A stretch of DNA of 64,000 nt from Hemerocallis citrina (lineage: Eukaryota > Streptophyta > Magnoliopsida > Asparagales > Asphodelaceae), in assembly GCA_017893485.1 (NCBI GenBank), contig CM030362.1, positions 868,001-932,000 on the forward strand, in the 5' to 3' direction. A program made the position numbers and the translations under genes. The number at the start of each line of letters is the position of its first letter. Positions within the stretch are counted from its first letter, which is position 1. Below the pieces are notes generated by a model. That model saw only the letters and a list, made by a program, of their open reading frames with translations, ran no database searches and was not told the origin of the DNA. This document shows positions 54,881 to 64,000 of this stretch, piece after piece.

Positions 54881-57084
54881 TTTTTTTTTAAGAAAGATGA
54901 CATCGTCATCGCTTCATTAATGATAATTAACGAAACAAGTATAAAAATTACAAAGAAGCCCGTAGGCCAGTCCATCAATACACATCCAAAACAAAGGCTA
55001 CAACCTCATAATCCTACACAATGCAACATAACAAAAACCAAAAACAACTCTGCCAAAACAACCTAGATGACTGTTCGATCCTGGATCTCGGCCCAACAGT
55101 AGAACAGCTACTCTTCCTCATCCTCCGAACATGATCTCTTCTTGTACCCGTTGTGCCCTGTCCAATCAAGAATGAATTGTTTAGTTTTGCAAATCAAAGC
55201 AAAAATCCTATGATCGGTGTTGCGAAAACAAAGGTCGTTTCGGTCTAGCCATAGGTTTCATATCGTAGAAGCAACTGTAATGTCCCAATGAAACCTATCC
55301 TCCTTAGTAACCCTTCTAGACCTAAGACTTCCCCAAACCTCCTTACTCGATCTTGGACACTCAAACACCCCAAATCTAGGACACACTCTCCCATAACATT
55401 CTCGCTCTAGTGCAATTAAATAGGATGTGATTCATATCTTCATCCTGTGTTAGACATCTAGTACACACGGTGTTCATAGGAATGCCCCGTTTCGACAAAT
55501 TAACTTTCGAAAGGATCGCGACGTTATCCACTAACCAAAGAAAGACTTTCACTTTAGCAGGGGCATTAATGCCCCATATAACGTCTGCAGCCTCGCTTCT
55601 TCTTCCTCCATCATTCAGCTTTTTGTAAAGTGAAGATACAGTGAATCTGTCGGTTGCCTCCAGAATCCATTGTCTCTCATCTTCAACATCTTGGGTATAT
55701 TTCCCTTCCGAACGAATGAAAATGTTTAAGTTTTGTAGCTGATTGATAGAAGCCTGATCTAGATGATCCTTAACTTCTAACCTAAGGCTGCTGTTACTCC
55801 AGACGTCACTGACCAACGTGTCGCTATTAGTGACTGCTTTCTCCGCTAACGGAAAAAGACCCATGAGAGTGTTTTTGCCACACCATTTATCCTTTCAAAA
55901 TCTAGTATTCTTTCCATTCCCTACCCTACAGATTGTGTTGTTGTAAAAAATATCACCCATCTTGGACACCACTTTCCAAAGGAAGGAATTCCTACTATAG
56001 ATACTTTTACCCCCAAATCTGAATTTCTTCTTCACCCGATACCTAACGAAGGATTTACACCACCAATTGTTCTTCCTATTAGCCATTTTCCACCACCATT
56101 TGCTGAACATTGCTTTGTTCATATCTCTTAAATTAACGATACCCAGTCCCCGAACTCTTTCCTTTTGCACACCCTACCCCAACTAACCAGATGTATCCAT
56201 TTTCCTCCCCCGTTTGCCCCTTTCCACATAAATCTCCTCCGGCTTTTGTCAATTTTATTAATAACTCAACCAAGTAATTCGTATATAGACATTAAGTATA
56301 TGGGGATACTGTTAATAACCGAATTCAACAAGGTAATCCTTCCTCCTAATGTAAGCATACTTCCTTTCCATCCCGCTAATCTTTTCGATTAATGGTTGCC
56401 AATCATCCCTTGTAAGTTTCCCATGTCTAATTGGGACCCCCAAATATAATAAGGGAAAGTCTCCCTTATTACATCCTAGCATATGTTGTATGGAGGAGAT
56501 GAGAGTAGAGCATCTGTCGCTTAAAGGAATGATGCAACTCTTGTTGAAGTTGACCTGCAATCCTGACCAAACATCGAAACAGCTAAGAACCGTACCCATT
56601 GCTATGATTTCTTCCTTTGCAGTTGTCCCAAAAAGCAATGTATCGCTAGCATACTGAAGGATTGAGATTTCCTCCTGAACACCCTTGACTCTAATCCTTT
56701 GTATTACATTTCCCTTTCTGCCATTTGCCATCATCTCTGCCAAGCCGTCAGCAATTATGGCAAATAAAAGGGGTGATAGTGGATCTCCCTGCCTTAAACC
56801 CCTCTGACATTTGATCTCTTTTCCTGGTTCCCCATTGATAAGAAGAAACAATTTTCCTCCTCTGATACATACTGTTGTATCCATCTCCTCCATCTTTCCC
56901 CGAATCCCTTAAGATATAAAGCCTCTTAAATGCAGTCCCATTCTACAGTATCGTATGCTTTTTCGAAGTCCACTTTGAAGAGAAAACCGTCCGTGTTATC
57001 TTTATTTCCTCTAAAAATAATTTCATGTGCGGAGGCGACACTGTCCATAATGTCTCTTCCTCTAATAAATTTACAATCCCGTAT
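54881..57084 (-). mobile_element. 5'-truncated L1-type LINE, inactive
   Basis: The minus-strand 3' end has a poly-A (T-run near 54885) and a 0.5-kb untranslated tail. RT pieces are at 57114-56926 (FKVDFEKAYDTVEWD) and 56893-56312 (CQRGLRQGDPLSPLLF). The catalytic YADD reads YASD at 56642-56653, so the first Asp is lost. Then 56170-55895 (KWWWKMANRKNNWWCKSF) and the zf-RVT domain at 55864-55376 (AKVKVFLWLVDN, CTRCLTQDEDMNHILFNC). Frames are shifted between the pieces. The 5' part, including the endonuclease, is missing at the join with the long inverted repeat. Confidence 0.9.
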
Positions 57085-57489
57085 TTGATCACAATGTATT
57101 TTCCTCATATACAAGTTCTAGTCATTTTATTCATGTCATGTGTGTATTTAGGCTTAGATTTGAGTCAATGGATAGTAATAAGATGTCAAGAGTACGTCGG
57201 GTTAGCTTGTGTAAACCCTCGATACTCTTAACGGAAAGGACACAAGGCAAATTTAATGATAATTAAAGGGAACTACTTGCGGGAGGTCAATAAACTCGAA
57301 CTAAAAAAATTAAATGAGTTCAAGTGAATTTGCCTTTTTTTGTAGACGGTTCAAATACGAATAAGGAATAAGGGGATCAGAATCCCGGGGAGCAATCACA
57401 AGAACACGTGCGAAAACCATGCGAAGAAAACCCAAGCAACCAAGTAATAGCAACAGTAGCTATGTGAGACCCCGCACTGGATCGGATCC

Positions 57490-58370
57490 TAACAGCAAAT
57501 GCGAACCTAGATTTGATGCGGCAGAAAACGAAACACCAACTCCCACCAATAGGATCCCTCCTACACACCGGATCTGACCCGAACAGCAAACAGCGGAATC
57601 AGATCCGCTGTGCACACAACACCAAACAGCCGATTTCCCCCACTCACTGTTCTTCTTCTTCCTATCAACAGAGCGAGAGTAAGAGCATGGGAGGGATCGG
57701 CGATTACGGCGGTGACTGGCGACAGTGCTCGGGGTGGCTGGCGGCGACTGAGGCAGGCGGCGCTGGCAGCGGCGTTGGTCGGGAGGCTTCGACGAAGCGC
57801 GGGGCTCTGTTTCGCGCTCAAAAATAGAGAAAGACGGCCAGCGGTGACGACTGGCTGAGCCTGGGAGGGCGGCAACGACACTCACGGCGGCGGCACGGCA
57901 GTGCGACGGTGGAAGGCCGAGGGGCTGACAGCAACGCCGGCTGTCGTTGCTGGCGTGGGGCGTCGCGACTACGAGGCAGAGAGCGACTGGGGTAAATGGG
58001 TTTGGGAGGTGGTCGACGTCAAGGATGCACGGAAGGCAAAGACGAGTGGTGGCGAGGAGATGAGAGGAGCGGTGGTTCGAGCAGTGGCTGAGGGAGGCAG
58101 AGTCGGTCGACGAAGGAGAGGCGAGGGGTGGAGCACAGGCGGCGGTGCGACTGTGGATGAGGGAGACGATGAAAAGGGGATGGCTGTGAAGTTCGAGGGA
58201 GGAAGAAGACGAAGTGAGGTGTTTTGTGTTTTGGCGCAGCGAATCCCTTTCTGCTGTCCCATGTTGCCCCCGATCCGGTGTGGAGTCGTACTGTGGTTGG
58301 TGGGATCCGCCGTCCCATGTTTTGGTACAGCAGATCCTGTATCTGTTGTTCGGTGTTCTACCCAGATCTG
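57490..58370. other. GC-rich core of the long-inverted-repeat element
   Basis: About 0.9 kb with much higher GC than its surroundings. Long frames exist on both strands (for instance minus 58431-57460) but are rich in Arg, Ser and Pro, with no domain. It may be a captured 5' untranslated region or first exon. Direct GATCCG-type repeats are frequent near the arms. Confidence 0.4.
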
Positions 58371-58917
58371 GTATGGAGCTATTGCTGCTGCTGTGTTTGT
58401 TTGTTGTTGCTTCTTCGCACGGTCTTCGCACGTACTCTTGGGATTGCTCCCCGGGATTCTGATCCCGTTATTCCTTATTCGTATTTGAACCGTCTACAAA
58501 AAAAGGCAAGTCCACTTAAACTCAATTAATTATTCTAGTTCAAGATTTTTGACCTCTTAGAGCATCCACAGTCGTTTTTCTCATTTGTTATAAAATGGCA
58601 GCTACAGTAATAGCAATTGGATGAGGATCGTGCAGTCATGCTTTGCTAAATTTTTCTCATTTGGATTAGAGACGTCCCTCTTTTTTTAATTTTAAAAAGG
58701 CGTAGGACGGTATATGTTCTTCCGGACGGGGAATCATTCCCCGTCCACGTCTCTCAACAAAAAAAATGGAAAAGCTTCGGGCGGGGTATCATACCCCGTC
58801 CTTAAAATCTGGCCGAAAGCAAGAATTAATTCTTGGCGTGGGTGTGAAGTTGATCATTTTGTTCCTACTTTTGGTGTGAGAAGACCATAATACCCCCATG
58901 GCTTTCAAGAAGAAGAA

Positions 58918-58927
58918 CACTATAAAT
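58918..58927 (+). promoter_or_regulatory. TATA box of the PMD gene
   Basis: CACTATAAAT lies about 150 bp before the ATG at 59075, downstream of the left palindrome cluster. Confidence 0.5.
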
Positions 58928-59074
58928 TTCCTACTGACTATGGATTGAATGCATCAAGCTTTGCTCTCGGCATTCTTCTGAAGAAGAAAAAAATAGCTTG
59001 CTTGCTCTCGGCTATTATAATCTCATCTTCAAATTTCTTAATACTTATTGTAATCAAGATACATAAAATTTATT

Positions 59075-60339
59075 ATGTCTTCTTCAATCAAGAGATTTAT
59101 TGGAAAGGTTAAATCAAAGCGTTCGTCGGAGTCCGCATCATCACAGTCCGCACCATCACAAAACAGGAACGAAGAAGAAACAACTGTGCCTATCAATGCC
59201 AGCGATCCATCACAGTGGGTAAAAGTTTTCGATGGTGGACGGCACATTTGCAAACTGATTACGAATGTACCTATAGGTGGATTTGTTAATTTCAGAGGCA
59301 ATTGGAAGGGACCGATTAAAGCCTACAAGGTACTTTGCAATGTTCCTATAATAAAGCAGCTCATCGATAATGCGGGTTGGTCCCTTTTTTTACTATTGAT
59401 ACAGAGAAGTCGTATACGCGTCTTGTTGAGGCTTTGGTTGAGAGATGGTGGGACACGACCCACACTTTTCACCTTCCTGTCGGTGAGTTGGGATTTACCC
59501 CGTTAGACTGGGCAATGCTAACGGGTTTATCTATTGGAATCGGTCCGTTACCGCCATGTAACGACGATGCATATCCTTTTGAGGTTGTCCAGTCTAGTTT
59601 CTTTCCAGAAATTATACCGAAAGATTGGAAATCTCACGGTATACGTATCTCTTTTCTAAAGAAGTATTTTGTGAAAGATTGGATAGATGCAGCTATAGCC
59701 GATCCTGCAGTGGCAATGAAAGTTGGCAGAGCTTTCTTCATGTATTTTGTGGGTGAGTTTCTTCTACCCAATGCGTCCGGTGCAGTGAGATGTGGTTTCC
59801 TTACTGCATTTAAAGATTTGAATGTTGTTGGTACGTATGATTGGGGTAGTCCATCTTTGGCATTGCTATATATGTCTTTGGATGCTTGTAGCCGACTTAA
59901 ATTGAAATCATTTAACGGCCTGTGGCAAGTACTAGAGGTAATCTTAATAATTAATGTTCTTTATTTTGTTACAATATTTAAAATTGAAAATAATAATGTT
60001 CTAATTTTTAATCTGTCACATATTATTATGTGTTTGTTTCAGTACTGGGCATATGAATACACAAGCATTTGTACACCAATGTGTAAGCGAGACGTAAACT
60101 TTGCAGTCCATTTGCAAAATGCGGATATCCAACCAAAAATATCACGTTGGAATCGCAGTAATTTGGATGAAACAAGTTGTGATCTGATACGTTACAATAT
60201 ACAAATGGCCCGCAGTCAGCTAGAGATGAGATCATCAGCATCTATTATATGGCAACATCTTCACTTGTTGTATAGGCTCTCCCTCTTGATCCCCTGGTTG
60301 GAGCTGCCATTGTTGCAAGAAATTTTTTCTCAGGATTAG
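59075..60339 (+). pseudogene. Plant mobile domain (PMD/MAIL-like) gene in a TIR element
   Basis: The ATG at 59075 opens a basic, Ser-rich start (MSSSIKRFIGKVKSKRSSES), then IGGFVNFRGNWKGPIKAYKV. Near 59371-59391 (a T-run) the frame must shift by one to continue TIDTEKSYTRLVEALVERWW, then THTFHLPVGELGFTPLDWAM and LTGLSIGIGPLP, the PMD core. An intron at 59938-60042 (GT-AG, 105 bp) separates GLWQVLE from YWAYEYTSICTPMC. The frame ends at TAG 60337-60339. PMD proteins (MAIN, MAIL1) act in genome maintenance and silencing, and relatives are transposon-borne. The frameshift is the only break seen. This copy is shorter than MAIN. Confidence 0.85.
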
Positions 60340-61242
60340 CTCTCGGTGTGAAGTAGGAAGACTAGTTTGGTGGGGTTATGATTTTTGCTGTTAATTTTTT
60401 TACACCCCGGAGTCTTATTTATACTGATTTTTTGATAGACGTTGTCAAATTAATAGCCGTTGAGATACGAAAAAAGAGGCGTTGAAGAGAACGAAGAGCC
60501 GTTGAAGAGAACCGTTGGAGGGCAATTTAGGAAGAAAAAAAAACAAGAAAAAAAATTTAAAAAAAGATTCAATCTCCAAAGACGGGGAATGATACCCCGG
60601 ACGGGGTATGTATCCCCGTCTGAGGAGAGATTTTAAAAAAAAATATTAGAAATTGGGAGGGACGGGGTTTGATACCCCGGTCGGGGTATCATTCCCCGTC
60701 TGAGGGAATATTAAAAAAAATTATTTTTTAAGGGGAGAGACGGGGTATCATACCCCGTCCGGGGTATGTATCCCCGTCCGACCATTTTTTTTAAAAAAAA
60801 TAATTAAAATTATTAAGACGGGATATGATCTTCCGTCTGAATCGATTAAACAATCATTAAATCGGAGGGACGGGATATGATATCCCGTCCTTTATAATTT
60901 GAGAAACTGCATTTCGTTTCTCATATTTGAGAAACAAGAATAGAACGTTTGCCATAAAATGGAAAAATGAGAAACGATTGCAGAGGTTCGTTTGCTATAA
61001 TATGGCAAATGGCATTTATAGAAAACGACTGTGGATGCTCTTATGCAAGTAGTTCCACTTCAATTACATTAAATTTGCCTTGTGTCCTTTTCGTTGGGAG
61101 TATCGAGGGTTTACACGAGTTAACCTGACGTACTCTTGACATCATATTATTATCCACTGACTCAAACCCAAGCCTATATACACACATGATATGAATAAAA
61201 TGACTAAAACTTGCATATGAGGAAAATATATCGTGATCGAAT

Positions 61243-63659
61243 ACATGGATTAATTGAGATCTTGTGACTTGAACTATGACATGATAAATTGACTGGTGCA
61301 CTGTAAAATCTATTCCACTTGCTGTACATTAGTGTTAATACATTTCATGATACAATAACATGTTAATTATCGACTTTGATGAATATATATGTGGTGACAT
61401 TTTATAAATTCTTGTTGCCTCTACTGTTTTGCACAGAGGTTTCGATCCTGTTATCATAAAAATTAACAGAAACTTACTGAAGATGAATTGTATCCCTAAG
61501 TGTCTAGTTGCTGATAACATCCTGGAACTTTGAATTCCGAGCTGTAGTCTATGAGTTATCACTGTTTTAGTGTAACTGTATCGGCTGTTTCAGATTTACA
61601 ACTTCATGTTTATTATTGTGCAATGCATCATGTTGCTGCATTCTTATTCTCCCTTGACATCCTTACACATACTTCCATGGACATGAATGACTTAATAAAA
61701 TACTAAATAAGCCGGGGTTAATAAGGGTTGACTTAGTAGTGGATAGTCTCAGAAAATGTACTCGGTAACGCCTTATCGTGATATCGTATTGACATGGAAG
61801 GAGGAGTATTGATTGTAAATGATTGATTATTAATTGTAAATGATTGTTATTGACACCGAGTACACGTTCTGTAGATCCCACCACGAAGTCTAAAACGTAC
61901 ACTGTTTTGCGTGTACCGAACCTGTAGTATGGGAAGCAGTAGTACGTGCACTAGATAGGAGGAACAACATACTAATTGTAATACCCTAAACTTTCATTCT
62001 AATAAAAATATTGATTTTCATGTGTTGTGCACGTGCAAATTTTATGTGTATATTATTTATTTATTTTTATTTATAAAATTTCATTTTTAGTATGAACAAT
62101 TATTTATCTTTATTTTTCTAAAAGCCTATTTCTAAAAGCCTAAAACACTATTTTTATTTGTTAGCCCACTTTAATAATTTTTTATTTTTATTCTTTTGGC
62201 CCACAAGCCTAAGCCCACTAACTGTGAAGCCCACAAATTTAATAAATCAATTGAATGGTCACACTTGTCATGTAGAGACAAAGGGTGAACATTTTGATTA
62301 ATTAAAATTGTACAACTTCTAAATAGGGATACTAGGTGACACGTGCAATGCACACTAGTTGGAGGTCGGGTATGGGCTTGGATGATGGGGAGTGTGGGTG
62401 AGTGTGCATGGGTAGTTACTTTCTGTGTGGGTGGTTGTTACAACTTCCTCTCCTATCCTAGCCATTCATTCTATAACTATCCAATGAATCCTAGCCCTCC
62501 AATCTATTTTAAAATTAGTATAAATACCCCCCCCCCCCCCCTCATACTTGTATTCTACACTAAAGCAACTATTGAAAGAAGAAATTATATAGGAGATATA
62601 TATTAGTGTGAGTGTAAGTGTGAGTGTGTACCACTGGAGGCCGGACATCATCCCCACACTTGGAGCTCTCAGTTTGGTGGCAAGGAAGCAAGAAGGAGAT
62701 CGTTGCATCGCAATCGAGGAGGAGAAGTCACTCTCTCGCATTCTAGGAGGCTCTAGGAGATTTCTTATTAGTTTTCTTCAAAAGGTGGGTGTTTCTCATG
62801 ACTTCTAAAGTAGAAATCATGCTAGGGAATGAAATTAAATTGTTATTCTAGGCTACTAGTTGAAATGAAATGCATGCTTGCCTAATTAGAAGGGAATTGA
62901 TAAATTGGCAAATGTGTGTTGTTTGATTACTATATTTATTAATTATGAGTAAAGTCAATGTTCTCTTTATTTCGAATGTTAGTATGCAAGATATGTCCTA
63001 AATGCGAATTGTGGATTAACTAGTAAAAGACTAGCATCATGTTTATGGATTAAAGTGCCAAAGTAGAATGGTATGTTAAAGATGAATTGATAGATAAATG
63101 TAATGAAATTACTCATTGCTATATATGCCATGTGAAAATTAGAATAAATGGAAAGAATGTATTTTTGGCAAACAAATAATCGAATGCTTCATGAGTAGAC
63201 TAGTTGATAAAAATAGAGGTTTTATTCACTTATAAAGATAATTTTTTTGTGTTCTAAAAATATCATAATTGTCAATGAGTAAGAAAAACATCATTATAGT
63301 GATTTTTGTGAAAAACTTTTTTTTTTTTGTTTTGGAGAAGTATGTGTTAGTTTTCAAATGTCGAAATAGTGTTCATAAAATACAAACTAAGGGTAAATAT
63401 ATGTTTTAAAGAGTTCAAAATACCCTTAAAAATACTGGTTACTGTAGAATTGAATGTAGTTTTATTCTGGATATTTTTGTTTTCAAAAAGAGAAGAAAAA
63501 GAACTAAAAACTTTTTTGAGAAATTGAAAACCAGTAGCACAGTCGACCGGCTATTGAAACAGTTGACTGCCCTCTTCATTTTTATTTTTGAGTTTAAAAA
63601 TCATCGCAGAACAGCCGACTGGCCATATGTGACAGTCGACTTCTCTGATTATTGCTAGG
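61243..63659. other. AT-rich spacer, no gene recognised
   Basis: A Helitron-like 3' end (GTGCAATGCACACTAGT at 62343-62359, plus strand) and a C-run (62528-62541) stand out. Sequence at 62640-62780 is purine-rich and leader-like, ending at a possible splice donor (AAAAGGTGGGTG). Near 63541-63645 there are GTCGACCGGC / GTTGACTGCC / CCGACTGGCC phrases resembling the GTCGACCGGTC repeats of the solo LTRs. Confidence 0.4.
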
Positions 63660-64000
63660 ATGACATCCATCAAGTGCGATCGTCCTCTTTTGGAAGCACT
63701 GCTTGAAAGATAGAGGCCCGAGACACACTCATTTCACCTGCCAGTTGGGGAGATGACGGTCACTCTACAGGACGTTGCCATACTTACCGGGCTTCCAATC
63801 GATAGAGAGACAGTCACAGGATCAATGGACTTCGACCCAGTTTATATAGTGGAGGAGTACTTAGAGGTTGAAGTAGAAGCCGGTGCGATGAATGGAAAAT
63901 TTATCCGTTTAAAGTGGTTGAAGGACACGTTTAAAAATAGATTGAATGACGGTTCAACTGCAGCGGAGGTGGAGTGCTATTGTAGGGCGTACATTCTCAC
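63660..64000 (+). pseudogene. Second PMD coding region, cut by the window end
   Basis: From ATG 63660 the frame reads TSIKCDRPLLEALLER, a TAG stop where PMD proteins have Trp, then RPETHSFHLPVGEMTVTLQD and VAILTGLPIDRETV. This is a PMD core of the more usual THTFHLPxGEMTxTLxDV type, different from the gene at 59075. The frame stays open to the window edge. The single stop is one base from TGG. Type and possible transposon carrier cannot be decided without the next kilobases. Confidence 0.8.

Larger units (their letters stand above)
58560..61040 (+). mobile_element. TIR element carrying a PMD gene and palindrome arrays (TTA target)
   Basis: The 2481-bp element has ends GAGCATCCACAGTCGTTTT and AAAACGACTGTGGATGCTC, flanked by TTA (58557-58559 and 61041-61043), inside the right arm of another element. 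TIR and 3-bp target agree with the elements at 32604 and 42830. Palindromes of the GGACGGGGTATCATACCCCGTCC type occur at 58697-58802 and densely at 60581-60893. Between them lies a PMD gene with its own TATA box. No DDE transposase was found. Confidence 0.88.
57085..61242. mobile_element. Long-inverted-repeat (MULE-like) element, split by nested insertion
   Basis: The left arm 57085-57480 is the inverted counterpart of 58375-58556 plus 61044-61242: GGTTCAAATACGAATAAGGA, CATTAAATTTGCCTTGTGTC and TATCGAGGGTTTACAC occur in both arms. With the nested element removed the arm is about 390 bp and continuous. The core (57490-58370) is GC-rich. Long arms around a GC-rich core are the Pack-MULE pattern, but I could not find a clean 9-bp target duplication or name a captured gene. 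Confidence 0.75.

Noticed and set aside
57460..58431. 323-codon open frame on the minus strand
   Set aside because: It is Ser/Arg/Pro-rich, has no domain, overlaps equally long frames on the other strand, and sits in a GC-rich transposon core where stops are rare by composition.

Overview
This window is nuclear DNA of a flowering plant, most likely a eudicot. I cannot name the species. The evidence is a many-exon gene with GT-AG introns, plant-type Copia, Ty3/Gypsy (Tat-like) and L1 LINE retrotransposons, hAT and other terminal-inverted-repeat (TIR) elements, Helitron-like ends, an endogenous pararetrovirus, and two plant mobile domain (PMD) coding regions. No bacterial-type operons, rRNA or tRNA genes or CRISPR arrays were seen. 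Most of the window is transposable element.

Layout. 1-3.5 kb: AT-rich spacer, an F-box/LRR-like gene scrap and two LINE-tail-like repeats. 3.5-10.7 kb: a decayed endogenous caulimovirid on the minus strand. 10.9-15.9 kb: a hAT-type miniature element, then a Copia element with LTRs of only about 103 bp that carries antisense fragments of a ribosomal protein S9 gene and a CTP synthase gene. 16-19.9 kb: a third LINE tail and a second decayed Copia element with a hAT miniature element in its reverse transcriptase. 20-42.2 kb: a broken and rearranged GH31 alpha-glucosidase gene (heteroglycan glucosidase HGL1-like).

The GH31 gene is the main host gene. One exon (20003-20098) has a TAG stop. The central exons lie at 29582-36050, and five of them have been tandemly duplicated. 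The last two exons lie at 41733-42180. A copy of that 3' end with its surroundings (equivalent to 40188-54829 without the later Gypsy element) sits at about 20907-28508, inside an upstream intron, between 628-bp direct repeats. Because the locus is present in paralogous copies, several insertions have natural empty sites. These define exact ends for a 3.5-kb hAT element carrying an SUA/RBM5-like gene fragment and for two TIR elements with TAA target duplications.

44.7-54.5 kb: a Tat-like Gypsy element with 794-bp LTRs about 1.8 percent different. It has gag and protease but no RT or integrase, an antisense gene that can be read as four exons, and an 88-bp tandem array. 54.9-57.1 kb: a truncated L1 LINE. 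57.1-61.2 kb: a long-inverted-repeat element whose right arm is split by a 2.5-kb TIR element containing a PMD gene and arrays of short palindromes. 63.7 kb to the end: a second PMD coding region, cut by the window edge.

The most unusual signals are three related TIR elements filled with diverged ~22-bp palindromes, one of them PMD-bearing; an unrelated foldback element with its own palindrome array; the gene-fragment captures by hAT and Copia; and the internal rearrangement of the GH31 gene.
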